DNA of 5,168 nucleotides from Geobacter sp. (GTDB lineage Bacteria > Desulfobacterota > Desulfuromonadia > Geobacterales > Geobacteraceae). Position 1 is the first letter of the stretch; every line of letters starts with the position of its first letter. A program made the translations under genes and the position numbers. The notes beneath the pieces were generated by a model. The model searched no databases. It was not told where the DNA came from and saw only the letters and a list, made by a program, of their open reading frames with translations. The DNA is taken from assembly GCA_003857395.1 (NCBI GenBank), contig RPRC01000321.1:1-5168 (forward strand), given 5' to 3'. Positions 1 through 5,168 of this stretch are shown one piece after another.

Positions 1-1758
1 GCCGCTGATGGCGCTCACCGGGCATGCCTTGATACATACGCCGCAACCAACGCACTTGTCCTTCAGTATCGTGAACGTCAGCAGCGCCGGGCATACGCCG
101 GCCGGGCATTTCTTGTCGATGATGTGCGCTTCGTACTCCTCACGGAAATATTTCAGTGTAGTCAGAACCGGATTGGGAGCGGTCTGGCCAAGAGCGCACA
201 GGGCCGCGCTCTTGATGACCCGGCACAGCCTTTCCAGTTTGGGAATGTCTTCCGGAACACCTGCCCCTTCGGTGATGCGGGTAATGATCTCCAGCATCCG
301 TTTCGTGCCTTCACGGCACGGGGTGCACTTGCCGCAGGACTCGAGCTGGGTGAAGTTGAGAAAGTACTTGGCGATGTCCAGCATGCAGCTGGTCTCGTCC
401 ATGAACACCAGACCGCCGGAGCCCATGATCGCACCCGCCGCGGTAAGTGATTCATAGTCGACGGGCAGGTCGAGCTGCGCGGTGGGGAGGCAGCCGCCGG
501 AAGGACCGCCGCTCTGAATCGCCTTGAACTTCTTGCCGTCCTTGATGCCGCCCGCAATGTCGTTAAGTACTTCTCGCAGGGTGATGCCCATGGGAACTTC
601 GCACAGGCCGGTGTGGTTGATCTTGCCGGTAAGACAGAACACCTTGCTTCCCTTGCTCTTCTCGGTCCCCATCGCCGCAAACCACCCGCCACCCTTGCGG
701 ATGATGTTCGGGATGTTGGCGAAGGTTTCCACATTGTTGAGACAGGTCGGCTTCTGCCACAGACCCTTGTGCGCCGGGAACGGAGGACGTACCCGCGGCA
801 TGCCGCGCTGCCCTTCGATGGAGTTCAGGAGTGCGGTCTCTTCGCCGCACACGAACGCGCCGGCGCCCGCCTTGATGCGGACCGTGAAGTTGAAGCCGCT
901 GTTCAGGATGTTTTCGCCCATGAGACCCATTTCCTCGGCCTTGGCGATGGCCATGTTGAGACGCTTGATGGCAAGAGGATATTCGGCGCGGCAGTAGATG
1001 ACCCCTTCATTGGCGCCGATGGCGTAGCCCGCTATAAGCATCCCTTCCAGTACCGCATGCGGATCGCCTTCCAGGACGCTGCGGTCCATGAATGCGCCAG
1101 GGTCGCCTTCGTCGGCGTTACAGACGATATATTTCTTGTCCCCTACCGCGTCATGCACGAACTGCCATTTGGTGCCGGTGGGAAAGCCGCCGCCCCCGCG
1201 GCCGCGAAGACCGGATTTTTTCACTTCGTTAATGATGTCAAGACGGTCCATCGAAATGGCCTTCTCAAGGGCCTCATACCCGCCGGTAGCGATGTAGTCT
1301 TCGATTACCTCCGGATTGGTTCTCCCGAGACGCGATGTGACGGAACGGACCTGCTTGGAGTAGTAGCCTGCTTTATCCATGACAGGAATACCGTCGTAGG
1401 GCTTTCCCTCGCCGGCAATCTGAATTTCCGCCATATCCTTCACCGGTGTCTTGTTGACCAGGTGACTTTCAATCAATTTCGTTACGTTGTTGGGATACAC
1501 TCCCCCATATACGACGCTGGCCGAACCAGGCAGGGAGATTTCCACCACCGGTTCCGCGAAGCACATGCCGATGCAGCTGGTGAAGTCTATGTCCACGTCC
1601 AGCTTGCGGTCCGCCACTTCTTTCTTGATGGTCGCCATGACCTTGTTCCCGCCCGCTGCTATGCCGCAGGTTCCAAGACCGACCACAATCCGGGGACGGT
1701 TAAGTTTCGCTTTGTACTGCTCCTCCATGGTGGAGCGTGATTTCTGTAAGCTTGTCAT
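1..1758 (-). CDS. nuoF: NuoF/HydB-like NAD(P)H-dehydrogenase flavin Fe-S subunit (C-terminus off the window)
   Basis: 586 codons are visible and the frame stays open to base 1, so the C-terminus is missing. The protein would carry the NAD(P)H and FMN site of a soluble oxidoreductase and pass electrons through Fe-S clusters. Domains in order: a thioredoxin-like [2Fe-2S] domain (about 22-105) with C31, C62 and C66; a 51-kDa flavoprotein domain (about 170-330) with glycine-rich GRGGGGFPTG at 186-195, CNADEGDPGAF at 213-223 and GAGAFVCGEE at 298-307; an SLBB-like segment (about 365-430); a [4Fe-4S] domain with C475, C478, C481 and C521; and a C-terminal ferredoxin domain beginning CVGCGVCIKACP at 569-580, probably followed by a second cluster motif off the window. 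This is the HydB/HndC architecture, longer than complex I NuoF. The ATG at 1758 follows a GGGGGAG ribosome site 5 nt upstream that overlaps the nuoE stop codon. The symbol is family level only. With mobB and selA nearby, a formate dehydrogenase subunit is my preferred reading; a bifurcating hydrogenase HydB is the alternative. Confidence 0.93.
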   Translation of the reverse strand, partial: MTSLQKSRSTMEEQYKAKLNRPRIVVGLGTCGIAAGGNKVMATIKKEVADRKLDVDIDFTSCIGMCFAEPVVEISLPGSASVVYGGVYPNNVTKLIESHLVNKTPVKDMAEIQIAGEGKPYDGIPVMDKAGYYSKQVRSVTSRLGRTNPEVIEDYIATGGYEALEKAISMDRLDIINEVKKSGLRGRGGGGFPTGTKWQFVHDAVGDKKYIVCNADEGDPGAFMDRSVLEGDPHAVLEGMLIAGYAIGANEGVIYCRAEYPLAIKRLNMAIAKAEEMGLMGENILNSGFNFTVRIKAGAGAFVCGEETALLNSIEGQRGMPRVRPPFPAHKGLWQKPTCLNNVETFANIPNIIRKGGGWFAAMGTEKSKGSKVFCLTGKINHTGLCEVPMGITLREVLNDIAGGIKDGKKFKAIQSGGPSGGCLPTAQLDLPVDYESLTAAGAIMGSGGLVFMDETSCMLDIAKYFLNFTQLESCGKCTPCREGTKRMLEIITRITEGAGVPEDIPKLERLCRVIKSAALCALGQTAPNPVLTTLKYFREEYEAHIIDKKCPAGVCPALLTFTILKDKCVGCGVCIKACPVSAISG

Positions 1759-1770
1759 CCCTTCTCCCCC
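1759..1770 (-). promoter_or_regulatory. nuoF ribosome binding site in the 11-nt nuoE-nuoF gap
   Basis: Read on the minus strand, the bases GGGGGAGAAGGG directly precede the nuoF ATG, and the first G is also the last base of the nuoE TAG stop. A GGGGAG core 5 nt from the ATG supports the start at 1758 rather than the in-frame ATG ten codons later, and suggests translational coupling between the two subunits. Confidence 0.7.
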
Positions 1771-2261
1771 TACTTGTATTGTTCAATAATGTTTTTGAGA
1801 ACGTCCGGTACCAGCCTGCCGTGGGTGTCATCATTAATCATGATACACGGCGCTAGTCCGCACGCCCCGATACAGGCCACTGATTCCAGGGTAAATCGCA
1901 GGTCTTCCGTGGTACCCCCGTTCTCCACACCCAGAAGGTCTTTCAGTCGGTCGAATATCTTCGACCCCCCCAGTACGTGGCAGGCGGTCCCGAGACATAC
2001 CCGGATGATGTTGCGGCCGCGCGGCTTCAGGTGAAACTGGGCGTAGAACGTGACGACACCGAATACTTCGCTGAAAGGAATCTTCAGTTCCTGCGAGATC
2101 TTCTCCAGTACTTCCGCAGGCAGGTATCCGTAAATCTCCTGTGCTCCCTGCAGTACCGGAATCAATCCACCTGCGTAACCCCGGTAATGATCCAGCATTT
2201 CAGCCAGTTGTACATCCTGCGGCGAAGCTACCTGTTCGCCGGTGCACTTGCATACTGCCAT
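1770..2261 (-). CDS. nuoE: NuoE/HydC-like [2Fe-2S] thioredoxin-fold subunit
   Basis: A complete 163-residue protein of the 24-kDa NADH dehydrogenase family, near the usual length. It forms the NAD(P)H-oxidising module with the NuoF-like protein encoded just downstream and holds one [2Fe-2S] cluster. An N-terminal helical part (about 15-80) contains the family segment FGVVTFYAQF at 67-76. The C-terminal thioredoxin-like fold carries all four expected ligands: C89-x4-C94 in VCLGTACHVLGG, and C130-x3-C134 in ACIGACGLAPC. The ATG at 2261 is preceded by GGAGAGGAGAG (2266-2276), with its AGGAG core 6 nt from the start. Its TAG stop lies 11 nt before the nuoF ATG, so the two are very probably co-transcribed and co-translated. 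Oddity: the N-terminus reads MAVCKC, adding cysteines 4 and 6, which are not part of the standard cluster. Whether the complex is a formate dehydrogenase or a hydrogenase cannot be decided from this subunit. Confidence 0.95.
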   Translation of the reverse strand: MAVCKCTGEQVASPQDVQLAEMLDHYRGYAGGLIPVLQGAQEIYGYLPAEVLEKISQELKIPFSEVFGVVTFYAQFHLKPRGRNIIRVCLGTACHVLGGSKIFDRLKDLLGVENGGTTEDLRFTLESVACIGACGLAPCIMINDDTHGRLVPDVLKNIIEQYK

Positions 2262-2469
2262 AATTCTCTCCTCTCCGGTTTTATTGTATGTTTGCAGACT
2301 TTCGGCTGTTTTCGCCGCTCTCTCCCGATCTGCAGGATCGAAGTCGTGAAACGAAAAATGAGGGAATTTCTAACGGAACAACAGTCATGGACAGCCGGGA
2401 AAGTAGTTGTCATGTCACGGGTTGTCGCTATCAGCTTCTGGTCGGTACCATCCCGATTCCTCGCAACAC
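2262..2469. other. nuoE upstream region, no gene
   Basis: About 208 bp between the nuoE start and the palindrome at 2474-2519. It should contain the 5' leader, and possibly the promoter, of the leftward nuoEF operon. I found the nuoE ribosome site at 2266-2276, but no convincing sigma-70 pair and no -24/-12 (TGGCA-N7-TGC) sigma-54 site on the minus strand. Short open frames crossing it resemble no family and have no credible start signals. A small dyad (CGATC-TGCAG-GATCG, roughly 2326-2340) is too short to interpret. Confidence 0.5.
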
Positions 2470-2519
2470 AAAAAAACCCGCACCAATACCGATATAATTA
2501 TCAGTATCAATGCGGGTTT
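2470..2519 (-). terminator. Intrinsic-terminator-like 46-bp palindrome, leftward orientation
   Basis: Arms AAACCCGCA (2474-2482) and TGCGGGTTT (2511-2519) are perfect inverted repeats. Inside them ATAC (2486-2489) pairs with GTAT (2504-2507) and GATA (2491-2494) with TATC (2499-2502), around a TAAT loop. The whole element is symmetric about 2496.5. On the minus strand the GC-rich outer stem runs into seven U residues (complement of A2470-2476), as in a rho-independent terminator; the plus strand has only three U after the stem. It lies about 570 bp downstream of the mobB stop and about 210 bp upstream of nuoE. It could end a leftward mobB or small-RNA transcript, or act as an attenuator if the nuoE promoter lies further right. 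The long AT-rich centre is unusual for a simple terminator. Confidence 0.65.
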
Positions 2520-3092
2520 CGTTGAGTCCGCCGGAAGCGGAGGTCGAAATAAGCGCCCTGATTGTGCTTGTTTATTCTATTGTAGTAGAGACGCGTCGAC
2601 TTCCCGACAAAAACGACTTCCTGCTTCCAATAGGCTTGGGTAAAATACTTCCAGGATACGTGTCAGACCATTACTTTACCTGGTTATCACTATTCTTCCG
2701 CTATGAAGATTGTCACCCTCGAAAGCGTTTATCGGGGGTCCACATTTCAGTCGGTTAGAAGATGGATTCCCGATCAGAAGCGCTTCGGGAATGACAGGTT
2801 TGGGAACTGGTGGAAGATTGGTGCTAATCAGGTTACTTTATCACATTTTCCGCATCGCTATGTACCACACTATATAGCCTCATGCAAGATATTTTTAGAT
2901 AATTAAATATCAATTGTGCCGAAGATCTTTCTGGCAAAAAGTACAGAGAACCGGGACCGTTCGCAACGCTGAGATATAATTCTCAATGATATTTGGAAGG
3001 TGAAATTGTTAAAAGATCAGGCGTGAGGAATTCTTAAAACCGGGTTCAAACGATAAACACAACAAGAATGTCTGTAGAATCCGAATCGACAA
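2520..3092. other. Gene-free spacer between the nuoEF operon and mobB
   Basis: No open frame here has a family-like sequence, a good ribosome site and a plausible length. Short frames of up to about 80 codons are translations of non-coding DNA, and one of them crosses the palindromic repeat. The right half (about 2860-3060) is visibly more AT-rich than the flanking genes. It contains the paired repeat at 2711-2796 and a weak hairpin TGAGA-TATAAT-TCTCA at 2970-2985. I looked for a tRNA, especially tRNA-Sec because selA is nearby, and found no T-arm with a matching acceptor stem on either strand. A small RNA cannot be excluded. Confidence 0.6.
2711..2796. repeat. Paired palindromic repeat (REP/BIME-like or MITE-like), 86 bp
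   Basis: The left arm (2711-2742) begins TGTCACCCTCGAAAGCG and ends ATCGGGGGTCCA. The right arm (2763-2796) begins TGGATTCCCGATC and ends CGGGAATGACA. The right arm reverse-complemented aligns with the left arm over nearly its whole length, with four base differences in two GG/AA and CC/TT-type pairs, a few others and a small gap. A 20-nt spacer separates the arms. The right arm itself contains an 8-bp stem (ATTCCCGA 2766-2773, TCGGGAAT 2785-2792) and a GAAGCGCTTC palindrome. Repeats with TGGATTCCCG...CGGGAATGACA ends are common in intergenic DNA of many proteobacteria, from memory, so other copies probably exist in this genome. I see no flanking target duplication and no coding capacity. Confidence 0.75.
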
Positions 3093-3590
3093 CTACCCTG
3101 ACAACCCGAATTTGTCCACCAGCATAGCTACGACACCCGCAGCGTCTTCCAAATCGAAGAGGGGCACACCGATTTGCCAGTCCTCATCACTCACCACCGC
3201 AAGCAACTCTTCCGGGGCACACAGGAGTTCCCGAGAGTGAGCCCTGCGATGAATTTCTATCTTCGGCTTATCGGATCGCTTGTATCCTTCGACAAGGATA
3301 ATATCAACGCTGCCAAGCAATTCCGTTACCTGATCGAGGGTCAACTCTTCGTCCACTTTCCGGACCAGTGCAACCTTTTCTGGCGACGACAGTACCACGG
3401 CATCCGCTCCGGCCTGCGCATGACGCCAGGTATCCTTGCCAGGTTTATCAATTTCAAAACCATGGACATCGTGCTTGGCAGTTCCTACTCTAAATTTCCG
3501 TTTTTTCAGCTCCCTGATCAGCTTCTCGAGGAAGGTGGTTTTCCCGGTTCCCGATGTGCCGACCAGAACCACCACAGGTATTGCAGACAT
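3093..3590 (-). CDS. mobB: Molybdopterin-guanine dinucleotide biosynthesis protein MobB
   Basis: A 165-residue P-loop GTPase that assists MobA in making the bis-MGD form of the molybdenum or tungsten cofactor in the cytoplasm. From the chosen start, the Walker A motif GTSGTGKTT spans 11-19. The MobB-typical segment with KH at 39-40, HGFEIDKPGKDT at 43-54 and RHAQAGAD at 56-63 follows, and ILVEGYK lies at 98-104, with PKIEIHR just after. Length is normal for a single-domain MobB. I chose the ATG at 3590 because a GGGAGGG ribosome site lies 5 nt upstream and family members start just before the VVVLVG strand. An in-frame ATG at 3617 would add nine residues (MQKKHGRVS) and lacks such a site. The gene is divergent from selA and upstream of a long spacer. 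Its presence fits a nearby bis-MGD enzyme such as formate dehydrogenase. No clear promoter was found. Confidence 0.93.
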   Translation of the reverse strand: MSAIPVVVLVGTSGTGKTTFLEKLIRELKKRKFRVGTAKHDVHGFEIDKPGKDTWRHAQAGADAVVLSSPEKVALVRKVDEELTLDQVTELLGSVDIILVEGYKRSDKPKIEIHRRAHSRELLCAPEELLAVVSDEDWQIGVPLFDLEDAAGVVAMLVDKFGLSG

Positions 3591-3595
3591 TGAGA

Positions 3596-3602
3596 CCCTC
3601 CC
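3596..3602 (-). promoter_or_regulatory. mobB ribosome binding site deciding the start
   Basis: On the minus strand GGGAGGG stands 5 nt before the ATG at 3590. It is the strongest purine-rich site in the region and lies inside the extra nine codons of the longer candidate, so it supports the shorter protein. Confidence 0.7.
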
Positions 3603-3741
3603 GTGTTTTTTTTGCACGATATCACGAAGGGGGAATTCATTAAACCGAAAATAGCCGCTAAAAGCCGTCCGTTACCGGGATCCGTCCGTCGTACTTTTCA
3701 TCACACCCGTCGCCTCTGCAGCGAAAAGAACTTCATGTGGC

Positions 3742-3766
3742 AGTACAACTACCACTCTTCTGTACT
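3742..3766. promoter_or_regulatory. Candidate operator: AGTACA-N13-TGTACT dyad at the selA promoter
   Basis: AGTACA (3742-3747) and TGTACT (3761-3766) are perfect inverted repeats with arm centres 19 bp apart. The last T of the right half is the first base of the selA -35 box, a position where a bound dimer would affect RNA polymerase. I do not recognise the half-site as belonging to a named regulator, and a 6-bp dyad of this spacing can occur by chance. Confidence 0.35.
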
Positions 3767-3793
3767 TGACAATTGATGCCGACACTATACAAT
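3766..3793 (+). promoter_or_regulatory. Sigma-70-type promoter for selA
   Basis: A -35 TTGACA (3766-3771), all six consensus bases, is followed after 16 bp by a -10 TACAAT (3788-3793), five of six consensus bases. Transcription would begin near 3800, giving a leader of about 23 nt to the ATG at 3823 or about 92 nt to the TTG at 3892. The orientation and position fit selA and nothing else in the window. Confidence 0.75.
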
Positions 3794-3822
3794 GAGGCCG
3801 CAAAAACAGCTGGTTATGATTC

Positions 3823-5168
3823 ATGGAAATCGGATTGCAACCACGAATACGAAAGCAGTTCATTCCGGCTCACAGAAGAAAGGGACCTCTCTTGCTCAGA
3901 AATATCCCAAAGGTAGACAAGGTACTGGAGTGGCCCGAGATCAGGTCTTTCCTGGAAGAATACCCCCGCCCGGTCGTTATCACGGCTGTCAGGGATACGC
4001 TCGACCTGCTTCGCGCCGATCTCCTTGGCGGGGAAACAACACCAGAATCCCTGGATAAAAAGGCTGTTGCCAAGCGGATCCACGGTGCTCTGTCAAGGAC
4101 AACCACTCCCGGCCTGCGACGGGTGATCAACGGCACCGGGGTTATCCTCCACACGAACCTGGGGCGCGCTCCCCTGTCTGAATCTCTTCGGGACACCATG
4201 CTTGACGCCGCCTTCGGCTACAGCACCCTGGAATTCGATCTGGAAACAGGGACACGCGGCAGCCGCGCAGTACATGTGGAAAAACTTCTCTGCAACCTGA
4301 CCGGCGCCGAGGCTGCCGTCGTGGTCAACAACAATGCAGCTGCGGTGCTGCTGGCCCTTTCCTCTCTCGCCCGGGGGAAGGAAGTCATTGTTTCCCGGGG
4401 CGAACTGGTGGAGATCGGTGGTTCATTCCGCATCCCCGAGGTCATGGAGCAGAGCGGTGCGATCCTGCGGGAAGTCGGCGCCACCAATCGAACCCATGCC
4501 AGGGACTACCGCTCGGCAGTCAGAGAGGAAACCGCCCTGCTCCTCAAAGTTCACACCAGCAATTTTGCCGTGGTCGGTTTTACTTCTCAGGTTTCCACCG
4601 AGGAACTCGTCACAATCGGCCGAGAATCCTCCGTTCCGGTTATGGTAGACGCGGGAAGCGGCTCCCTGATAAACCTCTCCGCCCACGACCTCCCCGGCGA
4701 GACGACGGTTCAGGAATACCTCGCAGCGGGAGCGGACCTGGTAACTTTCAGCGGTGACAAACTCCTCGGCGGGCCCCAGGCCGGCATCCTCGTCGGCAAA
4801 CGGAGTTGCCTGGAACCAATGAAAAAACATCCCCTGCTGCGGGCGTTGCGCGTCGACAAGGTCACTCTTGCAACCCTTGAGGGAACCCTGCGACTCTACC
4901 GGGACGAACGGCAGGCCCTGGAGCAGATCCCCTCGCTCCGGATGATGACGGTGTCCCGTGATGAGCTCGCCTCACGTGCCAAGGCAGCCGCGCGGCGGAT
5001 GCGACGAGCACTCCCCGCCGCCGTTTCCCTGAAGACTTTGCCAGGATTTTCCCAGGTCGGCGGCGGCACCTTTCCCCTGCTGGAGATCCCCACAAGTCTG
5101 ATTTCCGTCTCCGTAACAGGGCTGCCCCCCCAGCAACTTGAACAAAAACTGCGGACAAGCCCGCTGCC
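3823..5168 (+). CDS. selA: L-seryl-tRNA(Sec) selenium transferase SelA (C-terminus off the window)
   Basis: A PLP enzyme that converts seryl-tRNA(Sec) to selenocysteinyl-tRNA(Sec) using selenophosphate; bacterial SelA forms a decamer. About 448 codons are visible and the frame runs off the right edge, so probably only a few tens of residues are missing. Numbering from the ATG at 3823: N-terminal tRNA-binding region with LLRNIPKVDKVLEWPE at about 24-39; GTGVILHTNLGRAP at 104-117; VVNNNAAAVLLAL at 167-179; DAGSGS at 276-281; and the PLP lysine K313 in FSGDKLLGGPQAG, equivalent to K295 of E. coli SelA; then LLRALRVDK. The ATG at 3823 is given because it is the only in-frame ATG between the upstream stop and the conserved N-terminus, but it has no visible ribosome site. 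A TTG at 3892, with AAAGGGA 6 nt upstream, would put the lysine at 290 and fits family length better. selB commonly follows selA. The gene implies that this organism makes a selenoprotein, plausibly formate dehydrogenase. Confidence 0.95.
   Translation, partial: MEIGLQPRIRKQFIPAHRRKGPLLLRNIPKVDKVLEWPEIRSFLEEYPRPVVITAVRDTLDLLRADLLGGETTPESLDKKAVAKRIHGALSRTTTPGLRRVINGTGVILHTNLGRAPLSESLRDTMLDAAFGYSTLEFDLETGTRGSRAVHVEKLLCNLTGAEAAVVVNNNAAAVLLALSSLARGKEVIVSRGELVEIGGSFRIPEVMEQSGAILREVGATNRTHARDYRSAVREETALLLKVHTSNFAVVGFTSQVSTEELVTIGRESSVPVMVDAGSGSLINLSAHDLPGETTVQEYLAAGADLVTFSGDKLLGGPQAGILVGKRSCLEPMKKHPLLRALRVDKVTLATLEGTLRLYRDERQALEQIPSLRMMTVSRDELASRAKAAARRMRRALPAAVSLKTLPGFSQVGGGTFPLLEIPTSLISVSVTGLPPQQLEQKLRTSPL
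3879..3894 (+). promoter_or_regulatory. Alternative selA ribosome site and TTG start
   Basis: AAAGGGA (3879-3885), then 6 nt, then an in-frame TTG (3892-3894) encoding the first L of the LLRNIP segment, where SelA homology begins. The codons between the ATG at 3823 and this point (CCA CGA ATA CGA AAG and similar) look unlike those of the rest of the gene, which favours this as the true start. Confidence 0.45.

Noticed and set aside
613..1740. Long 375-codon plus-strand open frame opposite the nuoF-like gene
   Set aside because: It lies antisense to a gene with unmistakable domain motifs over its whole length. Its own translation shows no recognisable domain, and long antisense frames are expected opposite GC-rich genes.
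2228..2413. Small minus-strand frame upstream of nuoE, as a possible leader peptide
   Set aside because: It overlaps the nuoE start out of frame, shows no regulatory codon run and no good ribosome site.
2975..2980. Perfect TATAAT -10-like hexamer on the plus strand
   Set aside because: No acceptable -35 box lies 15-19 bp upstream, no plus-strand gene follows, and it forms the loop of a weak hairpin in an AT-rich stretch.
3030..3060. Possible tRNA T-arm (GGGTTCAAA) that might mark selC near selA
   Set aside because: No complementary second half of the T-stem, no acceptor stem and no long variable arm can be found around it on either strand.
3093..3617. Longer mobB start at 3617
   Set aside because: The extra nine codons contain an A8 run and the GGGAGGG site that serves the ATG at 3590, and they lie outside the usual MobB N-terminus.
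3792..4058. Plus-strand frame starting at the ATG inside TACAATG
   Set aside because: The ATG overlaps the selA -10 box, so it would lie upstream of the predicted transcript start, and the frame then overlaps selA out of phase.
1..5168. CRISPR array, prophage, transposase or defence genes
   Set aside because: No regularly spaced repeats and no integrase, transposase or phage-like protein motifs were seen. The coding genes are all metabolic.

Overview
The window holds four protein genes, two of them cut by or running to the window edges, and a long gene-free spacer. From left to right: a partial NuoF/HydB-type flavin iron-sulfur subunit (minus strand, C-terminus off the left edge); a NuoE/HydC-type [2Fe-2S] subunit (minus strand, immediately upstream of it in the same operon); a non-coding spacer of about 830 bp carrying a terminator-like palindrome and a paired inverted repeat; mobB (minus strand), a molybdenum-cofactor GTPase; and, divergent from mobB, selA (plus strand, C-terminus off the right edge), selenocysteine synthase.

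How the genes fit together: NuoE-like and NuoF-like proteins form the NAD(P)H/FMN module of several soluble enzymes, including NAD-dependent or electron-bifurcating [FeFe]-hydrogenases (HydABC, Hnd) and NAD-dependent formate dehydrogenases. The neighbours here supply molybdenum cofactor processing (MobB) and selenocysteine (SelA). A bis-MGD, selenocysteine-containing formate dehydrogenase would need all of these. I infer that a formate dehydrogenase catalytic subunit lies to the left of the window, downstream of nuoF, and that selB follows selA on the right. Neither is visible, and a HydABC-type hydrogenase remains possible.

The organism is probably an anaerobic bacterium. The gene content, the GC-rich coding sequence and a palindromic repeat built on TGGATTCCCG/CGGGAATGACA arms suggest a Desulfuromonadales/Geobacterales-like deltaproteobacterium. 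This is an inference from memory of such genomes, not a match that I could run.

Regulation: selA has a near-consensus sigma-70 promoter (TTGACA, 16 bp, TACAAT). A perfect 6-bp dyad, AGTACA-N13-TGTACT, overlaps its -35 box by one base. nuoE has a strong ribosome binding site but no promoter I could identify. A 46-bp imperfect palindrome with a leftward U-run lies about 210 bp upstream of nuoE, so it either insulates the operon or acts as an attenuator in its leader. I found no clearly undescribed system. The most useful leads are the altered [2Fe-2S] domain of the NuoF-like protein, the two palindromic elements and the selA control region.
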